A DNA stretch of 32,792 nucleotides from a virus: IMG/VR virus record IMGVR_UViG_3300027712_000086, positions 1 through 32,792 of that record; one strand, 5' to 3'. Below, one piece after another: positions 25,784 to 31,433 of this stretch (positions within the stretch are counted from its first letter, which is position 1; each line of letters begins with the position of its first letter). The position numbers were made by a program, and so were the translations under genes. Under the pieces are notes generated by a model. The model worked only from the letters and a program-made list of their open reading frames with translations. It was not told where the DNA came from and searched no databases.

Positions 25784-25819
25784 TTACTCCGTCCATGCGC
25801 CACATTCGGGGCACTTCAT
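25784..25819 (-). CDS. 11-aa Cys-motif micro-ORF, possible zinc-ribbon remnant
   Basis: The ATG overlaps the ninB stop as ATGA and reads MKCPECGAWTE, then stops at TAA. The CPECG sequence is half of a zinc ribbon, and the opening resembles phage zinc-ribbon proteins that begin MKCPxCGAWT and continue with an Arg-rich half carrying a second Cys pair. No second half appears in this or the other frames before the next gene. It may be a truncated gene or a very short functional peptide. Confidence 0.4.
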   Translation of the reverse strand: MKCPECGAWTE

Positions 25820-26097
25820 TCGTCTACAAAAGCGCGAAATTTCACGCCTTGTTGTGTGCCAAAGGCTGTGGATAATTCGATCAATTCGGTCATTTCCGGA
25901 ACGGTCATCTTGCTCGTCCGCGCACCAATCACGACAAAGCCGCCTTCAATGCCAGGCACTACCTTTTGTTTTTTAAGCGCGGCGGTCAAAACATCTTTCC
26001 ATTCATCTTTTGTCAGCTTAACACCGTACCACACCACTTGCTGGGCAATGTCTTCAAGGTTTGCCCACATCATGCGGTTTTGGTTAAGGCTTCTCAT
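25816..26097 (-). CDS. ninB: NinB-like recombination protein, 93 aa
   Basis: The sequence RSLNQNRMMWANLEDIAQQV, then VWYGVKLTKDEWKDVLTAAL, VPGIEGGFVVIGARTSKMT and MTELIELSTAFGTQQGVKF is the core of the NinB (lambda Orf) family, which helps load recombinases on single-stranded DNA coated by SSB. Lambda Orf has about 146 residues; here only the conserved core is present, so the N-terminal part is missing. AGGGG precedes the ATG, and the gene overlaps the nuclease by 14 bases. It belongs with the ERF and SSB-like genes of the opposite operon. Confidence 0.85.
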   Translation of the reverse strand: MRSLNQNRMMWANLEDIAQQVVWYGVKLTKDEWKDVLTAALKKQKVVPGIEGGFVVIGARTSKMTVPEMTELIELSTAFGTQQGVKFRAFVDE

Positions 26098-26359
26098 CTA
26101 TGCCCCTAATCATGTCTAAAGCCGCCTGTGGGCTGTCAACCCTGCATAACGTACCACCGGCCCAATTTTGGAAAAAGTCGGCTTGTAACCCCGTTAAACG
26201 CTTTTTAGAGGTGGTTTTGACTTCCATCAAGAAAGTGTGCCCTTTGTATCCAACCAAAATGTCAACCGGCAAGCTAATGATCCACACATAAGCGCCCTCT
26301 GCCCGCAGCGCGGCAACAATAGCCTGTTGGTTTGCGTCAACCCTTGCGGCGTGTCTCAT
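26084..26359 (-). CDS. VRR-NUC-type nuclease, 91 aa
   Basis: A small PD-(D/E)XK nuclease. Asp33 in LPVDILVGYKG, then Glu46 and Lys48 in HTFLMEVKTTSKKRL, with Gln59 in LTGLQADFFQNWAGG, form the expected active-site order. This type is found in phages as a Holliday-junction or branched-DNA nuclease. The gene is coupled to the P-like gene by ATGA and overlaps ninB. It likely resolves recombination or replication branches. Confidence 0.8.
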   Translation of the reverse strand: MRHAARVDANQQAIVAALRAEGAYVWIISLPVDILVGYKGHTFLMEVKTTSKKRLTGLQADFFQNWAGGTLCRVDSPQAALDMIRGIDEKP

Positions 26360-26724
26360 GCTTTTTCTTTCACCTTTGCAATCAGTTCAGCAATCCTGGC
26401 CTTGTTCTTTGCCCGCTGTTCGGCGGTCAATTCGTTCCCCAACTGCAAAAAAGGCGGCTCAACATAGCTACGGCGCAGCAAATTTATCCATTGCGGAAGT
26501 GTAGGTGGGTCTTCCGGCAAGTTCTCCAATGCCCGTTTAATCGTAGCCGCGCTGAAACCCGCCATCTTTTCACTCCAATGATTCATGGCGTTGACCACAC
26601 CAGCATCTGACCCGTCCGGTAACGTCTGTCCGGTCTTCCATTGATTCATAAACCGAGTGCCATAGTTGCCTTGCAGGGCCGCAAACAAACGCTGAATCCA
26701 GCCGTCAGGTAATTTTGAGGACAT
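26356..26724 (-). CDS. Phage P-type replication protein (helicase loader-like), 122 aa
   Basis: I choose the ATG at 26724 because AAAGGA precedes it at 7 bases; the longer frame would lie inside the DUF1376 gene. The sequence WIQRLFAALQGNYGTRFMNQ, then HWSEKMAGFSAATIKRALEN and EDPPTLPQWINLLRRS follows the pattern of phage replication protein P, where a compact helical domain ending P-P-T-L-P-x-x-x-x-L binds the host helicase. It overlaps the O-like initiator by 20 bases, as expected for an O-P pair. Confidence 0.7.
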   Translation of the reverse strand: MSSKLPDGWIQRLFAALQGNYGTRFMNQWKTGQTLPDGSDAGVVNAMNHWSEKMAGFSAATIKRALENLPEDPPTLPQWINLLRRSYVEPPFLQLGNELTAEQRAKNKARIAELIAKVKEKA

Positions 26725-27397
26725 TGAAGTTCCTTTCGTCACCAAAGATGGCCCTGGCTGCGCCCATGTTCTTGTCTTGATAGGCATGAGACTGCATCCA
26801 TTCGGCCTTAAAGCCCGTCCAGCCCCTTTCACAGCACGTTTCAAGGACTGTCTGTAGGCTGACCCCTGCTTTGTCCGCTTCGCGCTGTATGCCGTCTAAG
26901 GCGGTTTGCGTGACCGCAGCCTTTTTTGCTTTTCTCAATTTCAACCAATCCTGCCAAACTATCACCGTCACGCCGTCAGGCGGGGCGACTGTATTTGTAT
27001 TCTTTGGTTTATGGTTATTGGTTATTGGTTTATGGTTATTGGTTGCTATTGGGGTAGCATTAGGGGGGGCAATGGGGGGGGCATCGGGGGGGGATAGCCA
27101 CCGTTTAGCCGCCCCACGTTTTCCAGCGTCAACCATCTCGCGGTATTTGCCAATTTCCTCATCAGCACGCGCACTTACAAAGCCTTTGTCGGTACTGACA
27201 AAAAACTCATTCAGCACACTCAAAACTTCTTGTTCATGGTCGCGCATCCCAATTTGACGAGCAATGTCCCGCTGTTTAATGGGCGCTTCGTGTAAGTAAT
27301 AGTGGTCTAAAAGCCGCCGATAGGCAATGTCTTCCAGCACCGTCAAATGGTGGGTGTGGCTTTTATAGTCCCCAATGTGGAACTGGTAGTAATGCAT
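26705..27397 (-). CDS. DUF1376 (YdaU-type) replication initiator, O-like, 230 aa
   Basis: I choose the second ATG, at 27397, because GGAG lies 6 bases before it. Residues 1-85 (MHYYQFHIGDYKSHTHHL, VLEDIAYRRLLDHYYLHEAP, IARQIGMRDHEQEVLSVLNE) are DUF1376, a winged-helix domain in phage O-like initiators. Residues 100-140 are a Pro/Asn/Thr linker (PPDAPPIAPPNATPI, NNHKPITNNHKP) coded by direct repeats and C-tracts. The C-terminal part (VIVWQDWLKLRKAKKAAVTQ, then CCERGWTGFKAEWMQSHAY) is the common second domain that ends these proteins. It should melt the phage origin and recruit the P-like loader. Confidence 0.85.
   Translation of the reverse strand: MHYYQFHIGDYKSHTHHLTVLEDIAYRRLLDHYYLHEAPIKQRDIARQIGMRDHEQEVLSVLNEFFVSTDKGFVSARADEEIGKYREMVDAGKRGAAKRWLSPPDAPPIAPPNATPIATNNHKPITNNHKPKNTNTVAPPDGVTVIVWQDWLKLRKAKKAAVTQTALDGIQREADKAGVSLQTVLETCCERGWTGFKAEWMQSHAYQDKNMGAARAIFGDERNFNVLKIT
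27006..27093 (+). other. Repeat array and G-tract cluster inside the O-like gene: possible origin
   Basis: Two tandem copies of a 21-bp unit beginning GGTTTATGG (27006-27026 and, slightly altered, 27027-27050) are made of GGTTATT and GGTTTAT words. Immediately after them come four G-tracts on the plus strand: 4 G at 27051-27054, 7 at 27063-27069, 8 at 27074-27081 and 8 at 27086-27093. Loops are 4-8 bases, which meets the usual G-quadruplex pattern. In lambda the origin repeats lie within the O gene. No clear AT-rich melting region is seen. Confidence 0.5.
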
Positions 27398-27410
27398 GAG
27401 CATCTCCGCA

Positions 27411-27445
27411 AACTCCCAAAAGGAAACTTCGGCAGGAGGGGAGTT
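27411..27445. repeat. Long-loop inverted repeat before the O-like gene
   Basis: AACTCCC at 27411-27417 and GGGAGTT at 27439-27445 are perfect 7-bp arms around a 21-base loop, in the leader of the DUF1376 gene. The leftward mRNA could fold here just ahead of the ribosome site. Confidence 0.4.
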
Positions 27446-27457
27446 CTCTTTTCAACT

Positions 27458-27469
27458 GAGTAGCTACTC
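27458..27469. repeat. 12-bp perfect palindrome in the cro-O leader
   Basis: GAGTAGCTACTC reads the same on both strands. In RNA the wider CTGAG and CTCAG arms could pair as a small hairpin. It lies 27 bases beyond the cro-like stop. It may be a protein-binding site or an RNA element; no T-run follows. Confidence 0.45.
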
Positions 27470-27495
27470 TCAGCCTAGCCGGGTTTCGCAAAATT

Positions 27496-27651
27496 TTAAT
27501 CCAAAAACCATTGAGGCCGCAAGTCTTTTGCCTGCCACAACCGCGCTTGGGGCACAACTGTCCATTGGCTAATAGCTGCCAGGCTGATGCCCAACAGTTC
27601 AGCCAGCGCCTTGCGTGAGCCTGCTTTGTCAATAAGTTCCTGTTTGGTCAT
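27496..27651 (-). CDS. Cro-like DNA-binding repressor, 51 aa
   Basis: The sequence SRKALAELLGISLAAISQW (residues 12-30) is a textbook helix-turn-helix with the A-x-x-x-G turn, and WTVVPQARLWQAKDLRPQWF is the dimer-forming tail of small Cro-type proteins. The length fits Cro, which is 55-70 residues. It leads the leftward train, just before the O-like and P-like genes, and stands behind three related inverted repeats. A longer frame from an ATG at 27687 exists but would run through the operator at 27661-27674. The ribosome site is weak. Confidence 0.8.
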   Translation of the reverse strand: MTKQELIDKAGSRKALAELLGISLAAISQWTVVPQARLWQAKDLRPQWFLD

Positions 27652-27660
27652 CTTGCGATT

Positions 27661-27674
27661 GTAAGCTAACTTAC
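27661..27674. promoter_or_regulatory. Operator-like inverted repeat O1
   Basis: GTAAGCTAACTTAC has perfect GTAAG/CTTAC arms with a 4-base centre. It lies 9 bases before the cro-like ATG, so a bound repressor would block the leftward transcript. Confidence 0.6.
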
Positions 27675-27714
27675 TGGCATAAAACATAGGGTTTGCCCTG
27701 ATGCATTTCCCAAT

Positions 27715-27728
27715 GTAAGTTGGCTTAA
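27715..27728. promoter_or_regulatory. Operator-like inverted repeat O2
   Basis: GTAAGTTGGCTTAA matches the O1 pattern with one arm mismatch. It overlaps the likely -35 region (TTGGCT at 27720-27725) of the rightward promoter. Confidence 0.55.
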
Positions 27729-27750
27729 TGTGTGTAAGCTGGCTTATACT
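27720..27750 (+). promoter_or_regulatory. Candidate rightward early promoter
   Basis: TATACT at 27745-27750 is a good -10, and TTGGCT at 27720-27725 a moderate -35; the 19-base spacer is long. On the minus strand the same spot reads TATAAG, so a leftward -10 may overlap it. Operators O2 and O3 cover both elements. The rightward operon starts 46 bases downstream. Confidence 0.5.
27734..27747. promoter_or_regulatory. Operator-like inverted repeat O3
   Basis: GTAAGCTGGCTTAT matches O1 and O2. O2 and O3 start 19 bp apart, close to two helical turns, which would suit cooperative binding by two dimers. Confidence 0.55.
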
Positions 27751-27795
27751 GCACCTAACCCGCACACATTGCAGCGGTCTTTTAAGGAAAATCAA

Positions 27796-27888
27796 ATGAC
27801 TAAAGAAACCTGGGACAACATCATCGTCCACATTTGCATTGCCATCATTAGCTACACCATTGGCTACTTTGTTGGAGGTGGCGTATGA
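27796..27888 (+). CDS. Small membrane protein, 30 aa
   Basis: The protein is MTKETWDNIIVHICIAIIS, then YTIGYFVGGGV: a charged start and one hydrophobic helix (about residues 9-26). A TTTAAGGAAA ribosome site precedes the ATG. It is the first gene of the rightward early operon and ends with ATGA overlapping the next start. The function is unknown; it may be a toxin-like or host-membrane-directed early protein. Confidence 0.65.
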   Translation: MTKETWDNIIVHICIAIISYTIGYFVGGGV

Positions 27889-28100
27889 CACCAACACCAA
27901 AACTACGCTTTGTTGAGCGCGAAGCAAAAACCATTACTGGGGTGTTATTAACACCATTAGGCGCAGTAAATCAATATTCTGCTAAGACTGTCCGCATCCT
28001 TCAGCAATGGTGGAACCCGGTATACAACACCATGGACATGTCGCTTGACAAAAAAACAGGCGAATGGCGTGATGTACCACTTGAAGAGGAGCAAGCATGA
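27885..28100 (+). CDS. Conserved early phage protein, 71 aa
   Basis: The sequence KLRFVEREAKTITGVLLTPL, then YSAKTVRILQQWWNP and TGEWRDVPLEEE follows a pattern seen in small phage proteins (x-LRFVxR ... RxLQQ ... WRDVP). The function is unknown. It is coupled to its neighbours by ATGA at both ends. Confidence 0.7.
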   Translation: MTPTPKLRFVEREAKTITGVLLTPLGAVNQYSAKTVRILQQWWNPVYNTMDMSLDKKTGEWRDVPLEEEQA

Positions 28101-28294
28101 ACACCACCGAATACATCTATGAAGGCGCGGTTTTTGAAATCGAGTACGAAGTCAACAGCCTGGATGAGCCTACCGAAACATGGACAAGCATTTGGTCTAT
28201 CAAACACAAAGGCGTTGAGTTCCTCGACATCTTGAGCAAAGACCTAATTATTTACCTTGAAGAGCAATTAGACAAAACAATGCTGGGGGACTAA
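28097..28294 (+). CDS. Small acidic early protein, 65 aa
   Basis: An acidic protein with alternating strands (YIYEGAVFEIEYEVNSL, then TWTSIWSIKHKGVEFLDIL) and a last helix (LIIYLEEQLDKT). The next gene has the same layout and a similar pattern in the second half, so they look like diverged paralogues. The function is unknown. The ribosome site GAGGAG lies inside the preceding gene. Confidence 0.7.
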   Translation: MNTTEYIYEGAVFEIEYEVNSLDEPTETWTSIWSIKHKGVEFLDILSKDLIIYLEEQLDKTMLGD

Positions 28295-28504
28295 ATGGCT
28301 TACGACGCATTTATGGAAATTGAATGGGATTTAAAAGACAACGGCGAATATGCCAAATTGTTGGTCGGTTACGAATACGACATGAAAGATGACAGTTTGA
28401 CAGTTTTTTCTGTTATGCAGGATGGATTGGAATGGGTTGACTATCTCAACACCGCAACCCGTCAGTATTTGTGCAAATACATTAACGAAAGGATTGAAAA
28501 ATGA
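28295..28504 (+). CDS. Small acidic early protein, paralogue-like, 69 aa
   Basis: The sequence MEIEWDLKDNGEYAKLLVGY, then SLTVFSVMQDGLEWVDYLNT and LCKYINERIEK parallels the preceding 65-aa protein. It starts directly after the previous stop, with GGGG just before the ATG. Such small acidic early proteins can mimic DNA or block host enzymes, but nothing here proves that. Confidence 0.7.
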   Translation: MAYDAFMEIEWDLKDNGEYAKLLVGYEYDMKDDSLTVFSVMQDGLEWVDYLNTATRQYLCKYINERIEK

Positions 28505-28689
28505 ACGCAATGGAAATTATCAAAGATTGTGAAGACCGCGCCGAGGCTTACAGCACCGACCGTTGCGACCGGCTGGCTTACGAAGTTGGCTGTTTGCGGG
28601 CGCAAGTGCGGCATCTGTGCAAAGAAATTGAATTTGCTGTGGAAGAGATTGGCAACATTGAGCAGATGCTGATGGGAGAACGCGCATGA
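28501..28689 (+). CDS. Small helical early protein, 62 aa
   Basis: The protein is helical, with Cys and heptad-like leucines: AMEIIKDCEDRAEAYSTDRC, then LAYEVGCLRAQVRHLCKEIE. A dimeric coiled coil is plausible. I recognise no family. It overlaps both neighbours by ATGA. Confidence 0.7.
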   Translation: MNAMEIIKDCEDRAEAYSTDRCDRLAYEVGCLRAQVRHLCKEIEFAVEEIGNIEQMLMGERA

Positions 28690-28922
28690 AATACCTACTA
28701 TGCCTTGCGCTGGTAGGTTGCGCCAGCGAACCGCCCATGACAGAACAGCAATTGGTGATGGACAAGAAAATCCAATCAATGGGCCGCAATGAAGTCATTG
28801 ACGCAATCAAGCAATGTGAGATATCCGGCTTGCGGGCAATCACAGTGTTTGGCAAGCGCAAGATTAATAACTACACCGCCGAAACCATTGTTGATGTCAC
28901 TTGCGGCCCACGATATTACTGA
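28686..28922 (+). CDS. Predicted lipoprotein, 78 aa
   Basis: The N-terminus MKYLLCLALVGCASEPPMTE is a short lipoprotein signal with lipobox LVGC, so Cys12 would be lipidated in the inner membrane; residues 13-14 are Ala-Ser, compatible with transfer to the outer membrane. The mature part (residues 20-78) is helical, then beta. An early-expressed phage lipoprotein may exclude other phages by changing the surface, as known for several lysogenic phages; here that is inference. Confidence 0.7.
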   Translation: MKYLLCLALVGCASEPPMTEQQLVMDKKIQSMGRNEVIDAIKQCEISGLRAITVFGKRKINNYTAETIVDVTCGPRYY

Positions 28923-28945
28923 TGCAAAAAATTAGGAGCATAAAA

Positions 28946-29098
28946 ATGGACGACCATGTAAAACCTGACCGTGAATTGGAAGAATACGAATGCCCCGAAT
29001 GCGGGCGAGACTGTGGGCAGAAAGTCAAAGGCGAAGTTGGCACTTGCTGGCACTTTTATTGTGAACATTGTGGAATTGATTTTGGGGGTGACTTATGA
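28946..29098 (+). CDS. Zinc-ribbon protein, 50 aa
   Basis: I choose the ATG at 28946, with TTAGGAG before it. The Cys pattern is YECPECGRDCGQKV, then C-W-H-F-Y-CEHCGIDFG: two CxxC pairs (CPEC and CEHC) forming a rubredoxin-like zinc ribbon. It may bind DNA or host RNA polymerase parts. It overlaps the ERF gene by ATGA. Confidence 0.75.
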   Translation: MDDHVKPDRELEEYECPECGRDCGQKVKGEVGTCWHFYCEHCGIDFGGDL

Positions 29099-29703
29099 AG
29101 AATATTGCATCAGCTTTGGTACGCGCCCAGCGCGGATTTGCACCGGCGTTAAAAACGTCCACAAACCCGCATTTCCGGTCTAAGTACGTTGACCTTGCCG
29201 GTTGCATTGAGGCTGTCGTAGATGCCTTAAATGCCGCAGGAATAGCCCTTATCCAGCGCACATCTGAGGACAGCACCGGCGTGACTGTGGAAACGGTGTT
29301 TGTGCATGAATCGGGCGAAATGTTGGAATGCGGCAAGCTGCACGTTCCTGCCAGCAAACAGGACGCGCAGGGTTATGGCTCGGCATTGACTTACGCCAGG
29401 CGCTACAGCCTTATGGCGGCGGCTGGAATTGCACCGGAAGATGATGATGGCAATGCGGCATCTAGAACGCTAACTCCAAAAGTGTCAGCGACCAAGACTG
29501 ATCTTGTGCCGCCTAACCGCATGGCAGTCGTTGCAGACGTTGCAGCAGCCATTGATGAGCGCATGAGCGCCAATGACCTAATTGGTGCGTTTGAAGAATA
29601 TTCGGGCATCACCGATGTGGAAGAAAAAACAGCTTTGTGGGGAATGCTTGACAGCAAAACTCGCAGCAGCATTAAAAAACACGCCGAATCACTTAAAGGG
29701 TAA
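29095..29703 (+). CDS. erf: ERF-family single-strand annealing protein, 202 aa
   Basis: The domain runs from about residue 1 to 125. Conserved motifs are NIASALVRAQRGFAPALK, NPHFRSKYVDLAGCIEAV (residues 24-41), and QDAQGYGSALTYARRYSL (89-106) followed by EDDDGN (115-120), typical for the P22 Erf superfamily. It pairs complementary DNA strands for recombination and possibly genome circularisation. The C-terminal 60 residues form a helical region. The next gene, two bases after its stop, is SSB-like, which fits its role. Confidence 0.9.
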   Translation: MKNIASALVRAQRGFAPALKTSTNPHFRSKYVDLAGCIEAVVDALNAAGIALIQRTSEDSTGVTVETVFVHESGEMLECGKLHVPASKQDAQGYGSALTYARRYSLMAAAGIAPEDDDGNAASRTLTPKVSATKTDLVPPNRMAVVADVAAAIDERMSANDLIGAFEEYSGITDVEEKTALWGMLDSKTRSSIKKHAESLKG

Positions 29704-29705
29704 TC

Positions 29706-29954
29706 ATGTCAAAAATCAAAATGGAAATCACTTGTATCGTTGGAAGCTACACCAATTCCGATGGTCAACAAAAAAACCGTTACCAGCGCATTGGGTCAAT
29801 TATCCAAACACAAAAAGGCGAAATGCTCAAACTGGATGTGATCCCGCTGAAAGAGGGCGGCTGGGATGGTTGGGCATTTATCAATGAGCCGCGCCCACGC
29901 GAGGACAAATATCAAGGTTTGCCAAAGGAGAATGATGATGACATTCCGTTCTAG
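29706..29954 (+). CDS. Short SSB-like single-stranded DNA-binding protein, 82 aa
   Basis: The protein ends KENDDDIPF, the acidic, Phe-ending tip by which bacterial SSBs bind partner proteins. The body is a short beta domain (KIKMEITCIVGSYTNSDGQQ, then RYQRIGSIIQTQKGEMLKLD and GGWDGWAFINEPRPR), about two thirds of an OB fold and much shorter than the 150-180 residues of host SSB. It follows the ERF gene directly, which strengthens the call. It should cover single strands and guide ERF. Confidence 0.7.
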   Translation: MSKIKMEITCIVGSYTNSDGQQKNRYQRIGSIIQTQKGEMLKLDVIPLKEGGWDGWAFINEPRPREDKYQGLPKENDDDIPF

Positions 29955-30234
29955 AAACACCGATCCAATCACAAGCCATATGGCGGCAGATCAGGCTTAT
30001 AGCTTGGCAAAAGATCACGCCATCATCATTGTTGATTGCTTGCAAAAATATGGGGCACTTGGCAAGGACGGCATCATGCTGCTATCCAAGCTGGACAAGA
30101 ATCAGATTAGCCGCCGGTTGCCCGAACTGGAACGCCAGGGGCTAATTAAGCAAACGGGCCAGTTGGTCAAATCATTGTCAAACCGGCTTGAACGTGAATG
30201 GGCATTTCAACCACAACAGAGGTCATTGATATGA
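29938..30234 (+). CDS. Winged-helix DNA-binding protein, 98 aa
   Basis: Of three consecutive ATGs I choose 29938, with AAAGGAG 7 bases before it. The sequence RSRNTDPITSHMAADQAYSL is followed by a winged helix (residues 26-75: IIIVDCLQKYGALGKDGIML, then KNQISRRLPELERQGLIKQT). This type is common among phage early regulators. Its target is unknown. It overlaps the SSB-like gene by 17 bases and the next gene by ATGA. Confidence 0.7.
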   Translation: MTFRSRNTDPITSHMAADQAYSLAKDHAIIIVDCLQKYGALGKDGIMLLSKLDKNQISRRLPELERQGLIKQTGQLVKSLSNRLEREWAFQPQQRSLI

Positions 30235-30368
30235 GAATGATTGAAACCATTTTTGCTTTGATTGGCGTGTGTGCCACCGTTACAGTAGTGTTTTTTTATG
30301 TTGGCTACACCATCTACAACCCGCTGTGCAGCAGCCCGTTGGCGGTCTTTGCGAGGGTTTGCAAATGA
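30231..30368 (+). CDS. Small membrane protein, 45 aa
   Basis: The protein has one hydrophobic helix (TIFALIGVCATVTVVFFYVG, about residues 6-25) and a short tail (YTIYNPLCSSPLAVFARVCK). Its start is ATGA-coupled to the winged-helix gene, its stop ATGA-coupled to the next. The function is unknown. Confidence 0.65.
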   Translation: MRMIETIFALIGVCATVTVVFFYVGYTIYNPLCSSPLAVFARVCK

Positions 30369-30484
30369 AAGAAGATGACAACGACTTTGAAATGTTTGGT
30401 GATTTGGTTATGCTTGTTGGTTGCTTGTTTTTTTTATTACTGCTAGTTATTGGAATAGGCGCACTTGTATGGTGGATGCTATGA
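30365..30484 (+). CDS. Small membrane protein, 39 aa
   Basis: An acidic start (MKEDDNDFEMFGDLVML) leads into one strong hydrophobic helix (VGCLFFLLLLVIGIGALVWW, about residues 18-37). It is coupled at both ends by ATGA overlaps. The role is unknown; a small inner-membrane effector is possible. Confidence 0.65.
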   Translation: MKEDDNDFEMFGDLVMLVGCLFFLLLLVIGIGALVWWML

Positions 30485-30804
30485 CCGGATTTAATTCAAA
30501 GCGTGACGCGGCTGCTGACAAAGATGCGTTGTTTGAAAAATTTGAATTGGCACAGCCAGCGCAGGAGCCTGTGGCGTGGATAACACCGGACGGGAAAGGA
30601 TTCCGCATAAGGTTTTCAGCGCCGACAAATGATGTACCGCTTGGCTGGGATGCCCTTTACACCGCCCCACCAAAGCGCGAATGGGTAAAGCTGACGTATG
30701 AGGAAATTGAAGAACTATTCCAAAGCGCGGCGGGCGCAGACGAAGAAACAGTTATTCGTTTTGCCCGTTTAATTGAATCCAAAATCAAAGAGAAAAACAC
30801 ATGA
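30481..30804 (+). CDS. Conserved phage protein, 107 aa
   Basis: I start at 30481, coupled to the previous stop. The sequence QEPVAWITPDGKGFRIRFSA, then PLGWDALYTAPPKREWVKLT and EEIEELFQSA matches a common phage small-protein layout with PVAW...PLY-T-A-PP...W-x-x-L-T-x-x-E-I. The C-terminal end (EETVIRFARLIESKIKEKN) is a helix. The function is unknown. Confidence 0.65.
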   Translation: MTGFNSKRDAAADKDALFEKFELAQPAQEPVAWITPDGKGFRIRFSAPTNDVPLGWDALYTAPPKREWVKLTYEEIEELFQSAAGADEETVIRFARLIESKIKEKNT

Positions 30805-31433
30805 GTTACATCGTTGCGGCATTGCCGCCATTGAAATGCTTTGTGCGGCGTGAGTTTTTGCACAATTTCACCAAAGGCCACGGCGAACTGGAGCCAGCAA
30901 TTTGGGTCAGCATCAAAGCCTTGCGCGGGCAAGTGTTTCGCATTGAATCTTTGTTGCCAGCTTACGGCGCGTTGTACGACAAGCTGCCAATCCATGCCTA
31001 TGTGTGGAAAACAGATCACGGCAATTTGCCCATTGATTTTTTGCAATTGTGGGATTGCATGGGTTACCGATTTACGGTTGTGGAAAAGATTGCCTTGCGT
31101 AACCTAGGCGTGAAGTTTTTGGGCAAAGACAAGCAATGGCATCACGGTCATTACTTGTTTACCGTGGATTTTTGCGCTGACGGGCAAGACCTTGACACCG
31201 GCTTTACTGAACAAGCCGAAGAACACAAATCGTTTAATTTCATCCGACTTGAAAACGGGCAATTTGCTTGTCAACCAAACAACCGGTGTCTGTGGTATGA
31301 CCAAAGCCTTGTGCCCACAGAAACAAAGTTTCCTGACTTTCAAGCGGCGCAGACTTTTTGGACAGTCGATGGCACACGCAAGTGGTCAGCAGGCGAAGAT
31401 TGGTTTTACGACATCAAAGAAAAAAATGATTGA
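30801..31433 (+). CDS. Conserved podovirus protein of unknown function, 210 aa
   Basis: The sequence ALPPLKCFVRREFLHNFTKG, then HGELEPAIWVSIKALRGQVF, ALYDKLPIHAYVWKTDH, LPIDFLQLWDCMGYRFTVVE, GHYLFTVDFCADGQD and NGQFACQPNNRCLWYDQSLV is a pattern shared with a conserved family in podoviruses that has no known function. No enzyme motif is clear. It ends the rightward operon; its stop abuts the stop of the leftward endolysin gene with no gap. Confidence 0.75.
   Translation: MSYIVAALPPLKCFVRREFLHNFTKGHGELEPAIWVSIKALRGQVFRIESLLPAYGALYDKLPIHAYVWKTDHGNLPIDFLQLWDCMGYRFTVVEKIALRNLGVKFLGKDKQWHHGHYLFTVDFCADGQDLDTGFTEQAEEHKSFNFIRLENGQFACQPNNRCLWYDQSLVPTETKFPDFQAAQTFWTVDGTRKWSAGEDWFYDIKEKND

Noticed and set aside
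27496-27927. Extended 143-codon form of the Cro-like gene
   Set aside because: The extra N-terminal part runs through the operators and promoter and has no protein-like pattern; homology to Cro-type proteins is confined to the last 51 residues.
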